The position numbers and the translations under genes are program-made. This document shows, one piece after another, positions 44,537 through 52,897 of a DNA stretch of 64,000 nucleotides. The first letter of the stretch is position 1. Every line of letters starts with the position of its first letter. The stretch comes from Flavobacterium sp. 5 (lineage in GTDB: Bacteria; Bacteroidota; Bacteroidia; Flavobacteriales; Flavobacteriaceae). Below the pieces are notes generated by a model. The model was not told the DNA's origin and made no database searches. It saw nothing but the letters and a program-made list of their open reading frames with translations. Location: contig NZ_PHUE01000001.1 in NCBI RefSeq assembly GCF_002813295.1, positions 930,001 through 994,000 on the forward strand, written 5' to 3'.

Positions 44537-45349
44537 TTAATTCAAAATATATCTTTTTATAACCTCAGCAACACCATGATCATTATTTGAAGCTACAATA
44601 ACATTTCCTTTATCTCTTAATTCTGGGGTTACATTATCTACCCAAACACCTAAACCTGCATATTCTATCATCGTCAAATCATTACCAGCATTTCCTACAG
44701 CTATAATTTCACTTTGATGAATATCTAATTTCTCTGCCAATTTTTTCAAACTATATGCTTTATCAATCCCTTGTTGAGCTACTTCAAGAAAAAAAGGTTT
44801 TGACATTGAAATACTTAAATGAGGCATTTTTAATTTCAAATCATCTTCAACAGTTTTCAAATAAGAAGGCTCTTCCAGTAAAATACACTTTACAGCATTT
44901 GTCTGAACTTCATCCTTAAAACTACTGACTTTATTATGAGCTAAACCTGTTATATGCTTTTCTATTTCGATATATTCAGAATCGGTTTCGCTAACAATTG
45001 CATCATTAACATAGGTTATAATATGCGTTTTGCTTTCCAAACTGTAATCATATAATTCGTGGATTTGTTCTTTGGTCAAGGTTTGTTCAAACAGTACTTT
45101 ATCAGCTGCCAAATCAGTAATTACGGCTCCATTATAAGAAAGCATATATGAATTATAAAAATCCATTTTCAATTCTTTAGCATATTCTGTCATTGCTGAA
45201 GTAGGTCTTCCAGAGGCCAAAACGACATAAACTCCCAATTCTTGGGCTTTAAAAATCATTTCTTTATTCTCATCAGATATAGTATGATTGTCTGTCAACA
45301 ATGTATCATCCATATCCAAAACAATCATTTTGTATTTAACTTCTTTCAT
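44537..45349 (-). CDS. Cof-type HAD-IIB sugar-phosphate phosphatase
   Basis: A 270-residue HAD hydrolase. Motif I is VLDMDDTLLTDNH (nucleophile Asp, acid/base Asp), motif II VLASGRPTSAM, and motifs III/IV are in SLKKLAEKLDIHQSEIIAVG with NAGNDLTMIEYAGLGV (usually GDNxNDxxM, here GNAGND). The C2B cap lies between. Cof/YidA-type enzymes dephosphorylate sugar phosphates or flavin precursors with loose specificity. It is the last gene of a reverse-strand run that starts at the ABC exporter. Confidence 0.9.
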   Translation of the reverse strand: MKEVKYKMIVLDMDDTLLTDNHTISDENKEMIFKAQELGVYVVLASGRPTSAMTEYAKELKMDFYNSYMLSYNGAVITDLAADKVLFEQTLTKEQIHELYDYSLESKTHIITYVNDAIVSETDSEYIEIEKHITGLAHNKVSSFKDEVQTNAVKCILLEEPSYLKTVEDDLKLKMPHLSISMSKPFFLEVAQQGIDKAYSLKKLAEKLDIHQSEIIAVGNAGNDLTMIEYAGLGVWVDNVTPELRDKGNVIVASNNDHGVAEVIKRYILN

Positions 45350-45447
45350 TCATAAATATTATATAGACAGCCCGTTTAATTATACTGTAAACAAGCTAAA
45401 AAAAACCTTGATACACTAAGTTCAAGGTAAATCAAAAATTAATTTAA

Positions 45448-45666
45448 CTAGATACTTAACCTAAATTCTTCGATAACTGGATTTGCCTTTGCAAAATCTG
45501 TTTCTTGAATAAATACCTCAACTGCTGAGTCTGTATTTGGAAAACCAGACATTCTAGCCGATTGAATATTATTTTTTATAGATGTTTCTACTCCTGCATC
45601 TTCAATTTTTTTTTGCAATGCCAAAGCTAAAATTTCACTTCCCGAAAATACTTTCATTAATCCCAT
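45448..45666 (-). CDS. DUF2007 small protein
   Basis: 72 residues of the DUF2007 type (putative signal-transducing protein): MKVFSGSEILALALQKKIED, then an A/G-V-x-T stretch, and DSAVEVFIQETDFAKANPVI. It has a compact ferredoxin-like fold and no known activity. The ATG at codon 4 (MKVF) is as likely as the first one. Confidence 0.8.
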   Translation of the reverse strand: MGLMKVFSGSEILALALQKKIEDAGVETSIKNNIQSARMSGFPNTDSAVEVFIQETDFAKANPVIEEFRLSI

Positions 45667-45784
45667 AATATTTTATTTTTTAAATTACTGTATATCAAAT
45701 CTTCAAGTTAAAAAGCGAATTAAATTTTGTTTCTTAAACTATTAGCTATGTTTAAAAAAACACTTTTTTTTATTATTAAAAAAA

Positions 45785-46501
45785 CTATTCTTCTTCGTCA
45801 CCTATTTCTTCGTCAGATTCTTCAAAATCATCAACATCATGAAACACAGATTCTTCCTCTTCAAAATCCTCTTCATCTTCGTCATACTCTTCATCAAAAT
45901 CAAAGACAAAAGGTTCTAATAACATTTTATCGGCTAATATTTCGATGCGCTCTGTAATTTTATCTGTAAAAATAATTCGTTGTGTTTTGGTAATACTATT
46001 TGAAATTCTCATGATTTTTGTTTCATTTCTCAATTTCAAAATAGAATCGGTATCATCAATAATAAACATCTTCAATCGGTTTACATTATAACCAGCCGTA
46101 GTAAACATATCACTTAATTTAACAGGAGTTCCTATAAGAACATCGATTCCAGCTGAAACATAATTTTTATCATATTCCATATCTCCTTTCTCATGAACTC
46201 CAAACACTCTCAAATTAGTGAATTTCCCAAACTTTTCAAAAAGTGCTTCCATTTCAAGTACTTTTGCTTTGTCTTCTACAAAAATTAGGGCGCGAGGCGA
46301 TTCTTCTCCTTCACAAATCAATTGCTGAATTACATTCATAACAATAGTTGTTGATTTACCTGAACCTTTAGACGAAGAAATAATAGCATCTGCTCCACTT
46401 TTTATGGTCGAAAAAGTTTCCTTTTGCAATTCATTAGCTTCTATCAATCCACTATCTATTAAGGCTTCCTGCAATACTTGATTTATTTTTTTTAATTTCA
46501 T
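45785..46501 (-). CDS. single-domain DEAD-box-like ATPase with acidic tail
   Basis: About 238 residues from ATG 46501 (MKLKKINQVL); the frame extends 11 codons further up but that part is not protein-like. Helicase domain 1 motifs are present but altered: Q-like ELQKETF, Walker A SSSKGSGKST (normally A-x-x-GSGKT), motif Ib LIGTPVKL, and motif II DDTD in place of DEAD. The second RecA domain, with motifs IV-VI, is missing, and the protein ends in a strongly acidic tail (DEEYDEDEEDFEEEES and on). Unwinding activity is unlikely; a nucleotide-dependent RNA or protein binder is possible. Confidence 0.8.
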   Translation of the reverse strand: MKLKKINQVLQEALIDSGLIEANELQKETFSTIKSGADAIISSSKGSGKSTTIVMNVIQQLICEGEESPRALIFVEDKAKVLEMEALFEKFGKFTNLRVFGVHEKGDMEYDKNYVSAGIDVLIGTPVKLSDMFTTAGYNVNRLKMFIIDDTDSILKLRNETKIMRISNSITKTQRIIFTDKITERIEILADKMLLEPFVFDFDEEYDEDEEDFEEEESVFHDVDDFEESDEEIGDEEE

Positions 46502-46583
46502 TTTTTCAGTAATTAAGCATAAGGCATGAGCCAAAAGCTATGAATTATTACATCTTTACTAACGATGTATTCTTATCTTTAAT

Positions 46584-47747
46584 TTATTTACTTGCAAAAG
46601 CCCGAACATCACTCTCAGAAATTTCGTTTCCTCCAAGAATAATCAAGCGTTCAACCACATTTCTCAATTCTCTAATATTTCCTGTCCAATCGTATTCTTG
46701 CAACAAACTAATTGCTTTTTTAGAAAAAAGTTTAACTGCATTTCCGTGTTCATTAGCAATTTTAATCGTAAAGTGCTCTACCAAAGCAGGAATATCTTCT
46801 CTTCTATCATTCAAAGAAGGAACACTAATCAAAATAACTGCAAGGCGATGGTATAAATCTTCTCTAAAACGACCTGCTGCGATTTCGCTTTTTAAATCCT
46901 TATTCGTAGCTGCAATTACTCGAACATCTACTTTTATATCGTTGTCTGCACCAACTCGTGTAATGATTCCTTCTTGCAAAGCTCTCAAAACTTTGGCTTG
47001 AGCAGATAAACTCATATCGCCAATTTCGTCTAAGAAAATAGTTCCTTTATTAGCCGCTTCAAATTTCCCAGCACGATCTTTCACTGCCGAAGTAAATGCC
47101 CCTTTTACATGACCAAACAATTCACTTTCTATCAATTCACTTGGTATCGCAGCACAATTCACTTCTATCATTGGAGCTGTAGAACGTTCACTTTTGTCAT
47201 GCAATTGATGAGCAACCAATTCTTTCCCGGTTCCATTTGGTCCAGTAATCAAAACTCTTGCATCGGTTGGGGCAACTTTATCGATCATGATTTTAACAAG
47301 ATTGATAGGTTCACAATTCCCTATTATTTCGTATTTTTTACTGACTTTCTTTTTTAAAATTTTATTTTCGACAACCAGTTTTTTTCTATCCAAAGCATTA
47401 CGAACCGTATTCAACAACCTATTTAAATCTGGTGGTTTCGAAATATAATCAAAAGCTCCAAGGCGCATCGTATTTATCGCTGTTTCCATATCACCATGAC
47501 CTGAAATCATTACAATTGGAACCTCAGTATCAAACTTTTTTACCGCTTCGAGCAATTCGACACCATCCATTCTTGGCATCTTAATATCACACAAAATTAA
47601 ATCGTAATCATTCTCTTTTATTTTTTCAAGTCCAATAACACCATCCTCAGCAGCATCCACTTCATAAGACTCATTTTCTTCAGCAAGTATCCGAACCAAT
47701 ACTCTTCTAATTGCTTCTTCGTCTTCAATAATCAGTATTTTACTCAT
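46584..47747 (-). CDS. NtrC-type sigma-54 response regulator without DNA-binding domain
   Basis: 387 residues. The receiver domain has phospho-acceptor D54 (LILCDIKMPRMDG), switch S in MISGHGD and K in YISKPP. The AAA+ domain has Walker A ITGPNGTGKELVAHQL, Walker B TIFLDEIGDMS, and the sigma-54 loop as GAFTSA rather than GAFTGA. The protein stops at SESDVRAFASK directly after the AAA+ lid, so the Fis-type HTH is absent. It may activate sigma-54 polymerase from solution or act as a partner of another regulator. No sensor kinase is adjacent. Confidence 0.9.
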   Translation of the reverse strand: MSKILIIEDEEAIRRVLVRILAEENESYEVDAAEDGVIGLEKIKENDYDLILCDIKMPRMDGVELLEAVKKFDTEVPIVMISGHGDMETAINTMRLGAFDYISKPPDLNRLLNTVRNALDRKKLVVENKILKKKVSKKYEIIGNCEPINLVKIMIDKVAPTDARVLITGPNGTGKELVAHQLHDKSERSTAPMIEVNCAAIPSELIESELFGHVKGAFTSAVKDRAGKFEAANKGTIFLDEIGDMSLSAQAKVLRALQEGIITRVGADNDIKVDVRVIAATNKDLKSEIAAGRFREDLYHRLAVILISVPSLNDRREDIPALVEHFTIKIANEHGNAVKLFSKKAISLLQEYDWTGNIRELRNVVERLIILGGNEISESDVRAFASK

Positions 47748-47767
47748 ATATTTTTTTTAAAGATTCT

Positions 47768-47824
47768 GAGTTTCTAAGCTTTTTCTAAAATCCTTAAAAA
47801 CTTAGCGACTTAGTTACTAAGCAA
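47768..47824 (-). repeat. CTTAG-type degenerate repeat, copy 2
   Basis: GAGTTTCTAAGC, then ACTTAGCGACTTAG and TTACTAAGCAAC, in the gap between the exporter and the response regulator; a relative is at 16440-16482. Confidence 0.6.
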
Positions 47825-47833
47825 CTTCCTTTT

Positions 47834-49150
47834 TTAATACTTAAGCCACTTATATAACTCGCCCCAACTTGGTTTTTTACCATACATTAAAATTCCAACA
47901 CGGTAAATTTTGGCAGCAAACCAAACGACACCAAAAAACGATGCGAACAACAAAGATACGGAAATTGCAATTTGCCACCATGGTACACCAAAAGGAATAC
48001 GCATTAACATTACAATAGGTGATGTCAACGGAATCATAGAAAAAACTACAGCGATAGTTCCATGCGGGTCATTAATCACTGTAAAAAATCCAATATAAAC
48101 ACTCAACATCAAAGGCATGATGATAGGCAAAAGAAATTGTTGCGAATCCGTTTGATTATCAACGGCAGCTCCAATAGCCGCATAAAAAGAACTGTATAAA
48201 AAATACCCCCCAATAAAATACACAATAAAACCTATCAAAATACTTGCGATAGGAAGGTTCCATATTTCTTTAATATACATTTGAGCCGTCCCTGAGAATT
48301 CTTGTTGCGCCGCGTGCATCATCTCTGGAGAAACTTTAGCGGTTGGAGTAATATTAACCCCAAAAAAAGCTGAAGCAGCAAACATTAATGCCAAACCTAT
48401 AACTGTCCAAATTATAAACTGTAACAAACCTGCCAATGAAGTACCTATTATTTTTCCCATCATCAGTTGAAATGGTTTTACCGATGAAATAATAATCTCA
48501 ACGATACGATTGGTTTTTTCTTCAATCACACTTCGCATCACCATATTACCATAAATAATAATAAACATCATAATGAGATAGCCAAACGCTCCACCAATAC
48601 CAATTTTTATTTCATTTAAACCACGCAGACTCTCTTCACCTGATGCTTTTGATAATTTCAAAACGACTTCGGCTTTTGCCTTTTTAATAGCTAAAGTATC
48701 CAAATGAGCTAATTCCAGATTATCCTTCGTTAATTTATCTGCAATAATTCCCTGTGTTTTTTCAATAAAGATAATGCTAGGACTATCATTGGAAACCAAT
48801 TGAATTTTAGTTTCTAAATCTTTATTAGTAGTCGTTTTGGGTATATAAAGTAAGGCTTCATAATTTTCTCTGGTAATGCTGTCTTTAAGGACCTGAAGAT
48901 TTATTCTGGAATAATCCAAATATTTATAATCGCTGTTTTTATTGTTTAAAGCCATAAACTCATTAACAAACAAACCCGATTCATCATGAATAGCAATAAG
49001 TTTGGTTTCGGGTTTCATGGAACTTAAATAGGCAACAAAACCTGCAATTCCAACAAATAACAACGGACTTAAAAAAGTCATCACAATAAATGACTTATTG
49101 CGAACCTTGGCTATAAATTCTCTTTTTATGATTAATGATATAATACTCAT
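47834..49150 (-). CDS. ABC-2 type exporter permease (NatB-like)
   Basis: 438 residues. A first membrane helix (SFIVMTFLSPLLFVGIAGFV) is followed by a large extracytoplasmic domain (about 45-185), then five further helices, including FGYLIMMFIIIYGNMVMRSV and the typical EEKTNRIVEIIISSVKPFQL coupling segment. This is the NatB/YhaP layout of ABC-2 permeases. With the ATPase encoded just upstream it would export ions, drugs or lipids; Na+ export is only one option. Confidence 0.88.
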   Translation of the reverse strand: MSIISLIIKREFIAKVRNKSFIVMTFLSPLLFVGIAGFVAYLSSMKPETKLIAIHDESGLFVNEFMALNNKNSDYKYLDYSRINLQVLKDSITRENYEALLYIPKTTTNKDLETKIQLVSNDSPSIIFIEKTQGIIADKLTKDNLELAHLDTLAIKKAKAEVVLKLSKASGEESLRGLNEIKIGIGGAFGYLIMMFIIIYGNMVMRSVIEEKTNRIVEIIISSVKPFQLMMGKIIGTSLAGLLQFIIWTVIGLALMFAASAFFGVNITPTAKVSPEMMHAAQQEFSGTAQMYIKEIWNLPIASILIGFIVYFIGGYFLYSSFYAAIGAAVDNQTDSQQFLLPIIMPLMLSVYIGFFTVINDPHGTIAVVFSMIPLTSPIVMLMRIPFGVPWWQIAISVSLLFASFFGVVWFAAKIYRVGILMYGKKPSWGELYKWLKY

Positions 49151-49268
49151 TGAATTAATTATGAATTATAAATTATGAATTACAATACTTGAACTAAGAA
49201 TTTTAAATTATGAATCTGATTTTCACTTCCGAAATCATAATTCATAATTTCTATTTCGTAATTCAAAA
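49151..49268 (-). repeat. AATTATG heptamer repeats within the exporter operon
   Basis: The 118-base gap is largely built of AATTATGAATTAT-like units in both orientations (about 49155-49185, 49201-49220, 49235-49267). The same unit class occurs inside the aminotransferase gene at 12507-12540. Arms facing each other could fold into a long imperfect hairpin between the two exporter genes. Confidence 0.75.
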
Positions 49269-50186
49269 CTAACTGACTGTTTGGATAAAAATATCATTCA
49301 CACTAGGAATTTTTTCTACAAAATGTGTCACTTGACCACGCTGCGTTAAAACATTTAGTAATTCATTTGGTGTAGCGTTTCCAATTTGAATCTCTAATTT
49401 TATTTCATCGTTTAAAGATTTAAAATTTGCTTGTCCTACTTTAAATTTCTTAGTGATATCAAACATCAATCCTTCTACATTGTCTGACAATATTCCTACT
49501 TCAAAACTATTGGTTTTGAATTGTCTTTTTACATCAATTAATTTCCCTTCTATCAACTTATTTGATTTGTGAATTAATGCAATGTGGTCGCATAATTCCT
49601 CAACGCTTTCCATTCTATGGGTCGAAAAAATAATTGTTGCCCCATCCTCTTTCAAAGCTAAAATCTCATCTTTAATCACATTAGCATTTACAGGATCAAA
49701 TCCAGAAAAAGGCTCATCAAAAATCAACAACTTTGGTTTGTGCAAAACGCAAACCACAAACTGAATTTTTTGTGCCATTCCTTTAGATAGTTCTTGAATT
49801 TTCTTGTTCCACCAACCTTGAATTCCCAAGCGGTCAAACCAATATTCGAGTTGTTTTTTGGCTTCACCTTTAGTCAATCCTTTCATTTGTGCCAAATACA
49901 AGCATTGTTCACCCACTTTCATAGTGCTATATAAACCTCTTTCTTCGGGAAGATAGCCAATATATTGTACATGTTTAGGCTGAAGTTTTTCACCATCAAG
50001 AATTATTTCGCCACTATCAGGCATTGTAATCTGATTGATAATTCGAATTAGGGAAGTTTTTCCTGCTCCATTTGGACCTAATAAACCATAAATACTGCCC
50101 TTAGGAACCGAAAGAGAAACAGAGTTGAGGGCGACATAATCGCCGTATTGTTTTACTACGTTGTTGACTTCAAGTATATTATTCAT
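49269..50186 (-). CDS. ABC exporter ATP-binding protein (NatA-like)
   Basis: 305 residues with Walker A GLLGPNGAGKTS, a Q-loop region (GYLPEERGLYSTMKVGEQ), signature LSKGMAQK (LSGGQ variant), Walker B KLLIFDEPFSGFDPVN and the H-loop FSTHRM. The C-terminal extension of about 80 residues is usual for NatA/CcmA-type exporters (DUF4162-like). It pairs with the permease downstream. The promoter is at 50205-50212. Confidence 0.92.
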   Translation of the reverse strand: MNNILEVNNVVKQYGDYVALNSVSLSVPKGSIYGLLGPNGAGKTSLIRIINQITMPDSGEIILDGEKLQPKHVQYIGYLPEERGLYSTMKVGEQCLYLAQMKGLTKGEAKKQLEYWFDRLGIQGWWNKKIQELSKGMAQKIQFVVCVLHKPKLLIFDEPFSGFDPVNANVIKDEILALKEDGATIIFSTHRMESVEELCDHIALIHKSNKLIEGKLIDVKRQFKTNSFEVGILSDNVEGLMFDITKKFKVGQANFKSLNDEIKLEIQIGNATPNELLNVLTQRGQVTHFVEKIPSVNDIFIQTVS

Positions 50187-50204
50187 ACTACTTTTTTAGA
50201 TTTG

Positions 50205-50212
50205 CAAAAGTA
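50205..50212 (-). promoter_or_regulatory. TAnnTTTG promoter of the ABC exporter
   Basis: TACTTTTG on the reverse strand, 18 bases from the ATG at 50186. Confidence 0.65.
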
Positions 50213-50307
50213 ATCAATTTAGCAATGATTACAGCAGGATTCCGAAACCAATTATAGTTATGAATTGCTTAAATCTTCAGTGTATAAAGCTAAATAAGGA
50301 GCTAATT

Positions 50308-50375
50308 CCAGCTGTCCGTTATATCTGTCTGCCCGAACTCCGGGCACACAGGATGCCACTCCCATCTGGGCTAGA
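50308..50375 (+). repeat. variable-hairpin dispersed element, family B, copy 3
   Basis: CAGCTGTCCGTTATATC, then a hairpin with arms 50326-50335 and 50341-50350 (one mismatch, loop AACTC), then GGATGCCACTCCCATCTGGG. Flanks match copies 1 and 2; the stem sequence (TGCCCG/CGGGCA) does not. Confidence 0.85.
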
Positions 50376-50560
50376 AGAAACATTAAGCCCTTTTAGAAAC
50401 TTTATTTTAAAATCAAAGAAAAAAAATCACCAAAGCCAATTTATATCAATACTTAAAACATTCATCAAATTAAAAAACATTTTATATATTAGCGTAATAA
50501 AAGTCTCATATTTACACTGCTTATAAACAAGTTAACAGTCATTTTGAAAAGCAAAAATCT

Positions 50561-51025
50561 ATGAGTTTAATTGAACTAAAAGAAAGACAGGAAATCTCTG
50601 AAAACATTAAATTAAGTAAAATTTATGTTCAGCTTGAAAAACTAGTAAAAGAATTAATAAAAAAAGAACTACCTCATAAAATCATTAAATTAATTAATCA
50701 AGATATTGAAGAATTAAATTCTATATCTCTCATAGATAATAAATTCAGAAAATTAATCAAACAGAAACAATCCAAAATTATAAAGTTAGTTGAAAAAGAA
50801 CTTAAAATCATACCAAAAAACTATTATCGAAATCTTTGGTTATCAATTGGTATGTCCGCTTTTGGATTACCAATTGGAGTTACTTTTGGATTAAGCGTTG
50901 GCAATATAGGATTACTTGGAATAGGTCTTCCAATTGGCATGCTAATCGGAATTGTAATAGGCTTAGCAATGGACAAAAAAACTTCCGAAGAAGTAAGACA
51001 ACTAGATATAGAAATTAAATATTAA
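50561..51025 (+). CDS. unknown membrane protein with coiled-coil head and glycine-zipper helices
   Basis: 154 residues. The first 95 are Lys/Glu/Leu-rich and probably helical or coiled coil (ELKERQEISENIKLSKIYVQ; VKELIKKELPHKIIKLINQD). The end has two close hydrophobic glycine-rich segments (SAFGLPIGVTFGLSVGNIGL and GIGLPIGMLIGIVIGLAM). No family is recognised. It is followed 27 bases later by another membrane-protein gene, and the two look like an accessory pair inserted next to the exporter genes. Confidence 0.65.
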   Translation: MSLIELKERQEISENIKLSKIYVQLEKLVKELIKKELPHKIIKLINQDIEELNSISLIDNKFRKLIKQKQSKIIKLVEKELKIIPKNYYRNLWLSIGMSAFGLPIGVTFGLSVGNIGLLGIGLPIGMLIGIVIGLAMDKKTSEEVRQLDIEIKY

Positions 51026-51052
51026 ATTTTAAGAGATAAACATTAGAAATCA

Positions 51053-51568
51053 ATGACTAAACAAAAACTAATTAAAAGATTAAAAGGTTATTACCCAATG
51101 GAAAGATTTCACGCCTTTGTTATATTCCCAACGATTTTTATTTATCTAATCTATAAAAATTCATTTTCAGATATATTTTTCCTTTTATATGGACTTTTAC
51201 TCTGCATAATAATATTAATACAGGGACAACACTATTGGAAATTAAAACTATACCGACTGATCAATAAATCGTTTGATGAAGAAAAAAACCTAAATATTTT
51301 TAAGAATTCCAAAAAATTAAATTTGACATTAATCGCTTTGATTCCAATAATATTCGCCATTCAAATTTATCAAAATAACTGGCAAATTATACCTAAAAAC
51401 TTAATTTTATGGGGGCTTTTTGTCAATGTTTTTGGAATTCTTGAACACATAAATTATTATAATCGTCAATTAATGATTGACAATCTATCCGACGTAGAAT
51501 ATCTAAAGCTAAATAAAAGACTAAAAACAGCAAGTTTAGCTAAAGATTTAAAAGAAAACAAACTCTAA
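51053..51568 (+). CDS. unknown four-helix membrane protein
   Basis: 171 residues with four hydrophobic segments: FVIFPTIFIYLIY, IFFLLYGLLLCIIILIQ, LTLIALIPIIFAIQIYQ and LILWGLFVNVFGILEHINYY. The final part (YNRQLMIDNLSDVEYLKLNK) is cytoplasmic and charged. No motif or family is recognised. It is probably co-transcribed with the upstream gene. Confidence 0.65.
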   Translation: MTKQKLIKRLKGYYPMERFHAFVIFPTIFIYLIYKNSFSDIFFLLYGLLLCIIILIQGQHYWKLKLYRLINKSFDEEKNLNIFKNSKKLNLTLIALIPIIFAIQIYQNNWQIIPKNLILWGLFVNVFGILEHINYYNRQLMIDNLSDVEYLKLNKRLKTASLAKDLKENKL

Positions 51569-51669
51569 AACAGACATAAAAAAACATGTCAAGATTGAGT
51601 TTTAGTTGAATTTATTTTACCAAAAATATTTTTCTTAAAATCCCGTTTCACATCCAAGAAAAGCTAAAA

Positions 51670-51705
51670 AAATCCCTATTCTAAAAACAATTAGAATAGG
51701 GATTT
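51670..51705. terminator. bidirectional terminator before dnaJ
   Basis: 14-bp perfect stem (51670-51683 with 51692-51705), 8-base loop, A and T runs on both sides, between convergent genes. Confidence 0.85.
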
Positions 51706-51732
51706 ATATTTTAAACTTTTTTGAAAAGTAAT

Positions 51733-52845
51733 TTAAGAAAACATATCTTTTACTTTTTCAAAAAATGATTTGTCTGATTTTTCAGGACTTGGAGTAAAGT
51801 TATCATCCGTCAACGCTTTTTCAAAGAATTGCTTTTGCTCTTTGTTCAACGTTTTAGGAGTCCAAACATTTACATGTACTAGTAAGTCTCCGCTTCCATA
51901 ACCATTGATACTTGGAATTCCTTTTCCTTTTAATCTTAGAATTTTACCTGACTGAATTCCTTCTTCCAGTTTTATTCTTACTTTACCGTTTACAGCATCA
52001 ATATCTTTTGAAATTCCAAGAACTGCTTCTGCAAAACTGATATATAAATCGTAGTGAAGATTTTCACCTTCACGTTTCAAAAATTCATGCTCGATTTCTT
52101 CGATAACAACAATCAAATCTCCCGAAACACTATTTCCTGGAGCATCATTTCCCTTACCAGAAACTTTCAATTGCATTCCGTCAACAACACCTGCAGGAAT
52201 TTTTATAGAAACCGTTTCGTCTTCGGCAACCATTCCTTGAGAATCTGCATTATTTGGTTTTTTATCCAAGATTTGTCCCGAACCACCACAAGTTGGACAA
52301 GTCGAAGCAGATTGCATTCTTCCTAAAATAGTATTGGTTACGCGCATTACTTGTCCTTGACCATTACAAGTAGAACATGTTTTATAGCTTACGCCTGGTG
52401 CTTGAACTTTACGTTTAACTTTTACTTTTTTCTCAACGCCATTAGCAATTTCTTCAATAGTCAATTTTACTTTGATACGTAGATTGCTTCCTTTAACGCG
52501 ACGAGACCCTCCGCCTCCGCCAAATCCACCGAAACCACCACCAAAAATATCTCCAAACTGGCTGAAAATATCATCCATGTTCATGCCTCCATGACTACCA
52601 CCGCCGCCAAATCCACCAGAACCATCAAATGCTTGATGACCGTATTGATCGTATTTTGCTTTTTTGGCAGGATCGCTCAATACTTCATAAGCTTCAGCAG
52701 CTAATTTGAAATTTTCTTCTGCCGCTTTGTCGTCAGGATTCTTGTCAGGATGGTATTTCAAAGCGCTTTTTCGATATGCTTTTTTAATTTCAGCAGCATC
52801 TGCACCTTTTGAAATGCCTAATATTTCGTAAAAATCTTTTTTCAT
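51733..52845 (-). CDS. dnaJ: chaperone DnaJ with reduced zinc domain
   Basis: 370 residues. The J domain (MKKDFYEILGISKGADAAEI) has the HPD motif in KYHPDKNPDDK. A Gly/Phe-rich linker spans about 70-115 (GGFGGFGGGGGSRR). The zinc domain has only two CxxCxGxG motifs, CSTCNGQG and CPTCGGSG; E. coli DnaJ has four. Spacing shows these are the equivalents of motifs 2 and 3, so one zinc site remains. The C-terminal substrate-binding and dimerisation domains are complete. It delivers clients to DnaK and follows grpE in the same operon (52-base gap). Confidence 0.95.
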   Translation of the reverse strand: MKKDFYEILGISKGADAAEIKKAYRKSALKYHPDKNPDDKAAEENFKLAAEAYEVLSDPAKKAKYDQYGHQAFDGSGGFGGGGSHGGMNMDDIFSQFGDIFGGGFGGFGGGGGSRRVKGSNLRIKVKLTIEEIANGVEKKVKVKRKVQAPGVSYKTCSTCNGQGQVMRVTNTILGRMQSASTCPTCGGSGQILDKKPNNADSQGMVAEDETVSIKIPAGVVDGMQLKVSGKGNDAPGNSVSGDLIVVIEEIEHEFLKREGENLHYDLYISFAEAVLGISKDIDAVNGKVRIKLEEGIQSGKILRLKGKGIPSINGYGSGDLLVHVNVWTPKTLNKEQKQFFEKALTDDNFTPSPEKSDKSFFEKVKDMFS

Positions 52846-52897
52846 AATTTAAAGTAATTCCAAATTTTAAAAACCTAAACTCCTAATTAATTGGAAT

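Larger units (their letters stand above)
50187..50560. other. 374-base intergenic region with repeat element B copy 3
   Basis: Contains the exporter promoter (50205-50212) and the family B element (50308-50375). The remainder, 50400-50550, is AT-rich and presumably drives the two membrane-protein genes. An 88-codon open frame over this region is only the translated element and is not called. Confidence 0.7.

Noticed and set aside
45727..45957. 76-codon plus-strand open frame rich in His and Leu
   Set aside because: It is the shadow of the acidic tail coded on the opposite strand (45785-46501).
50260..50526. 88-residue open frame on the plus strand
   Set aside because: It is mostly the translated family B repeat and its flanks, with no other support.
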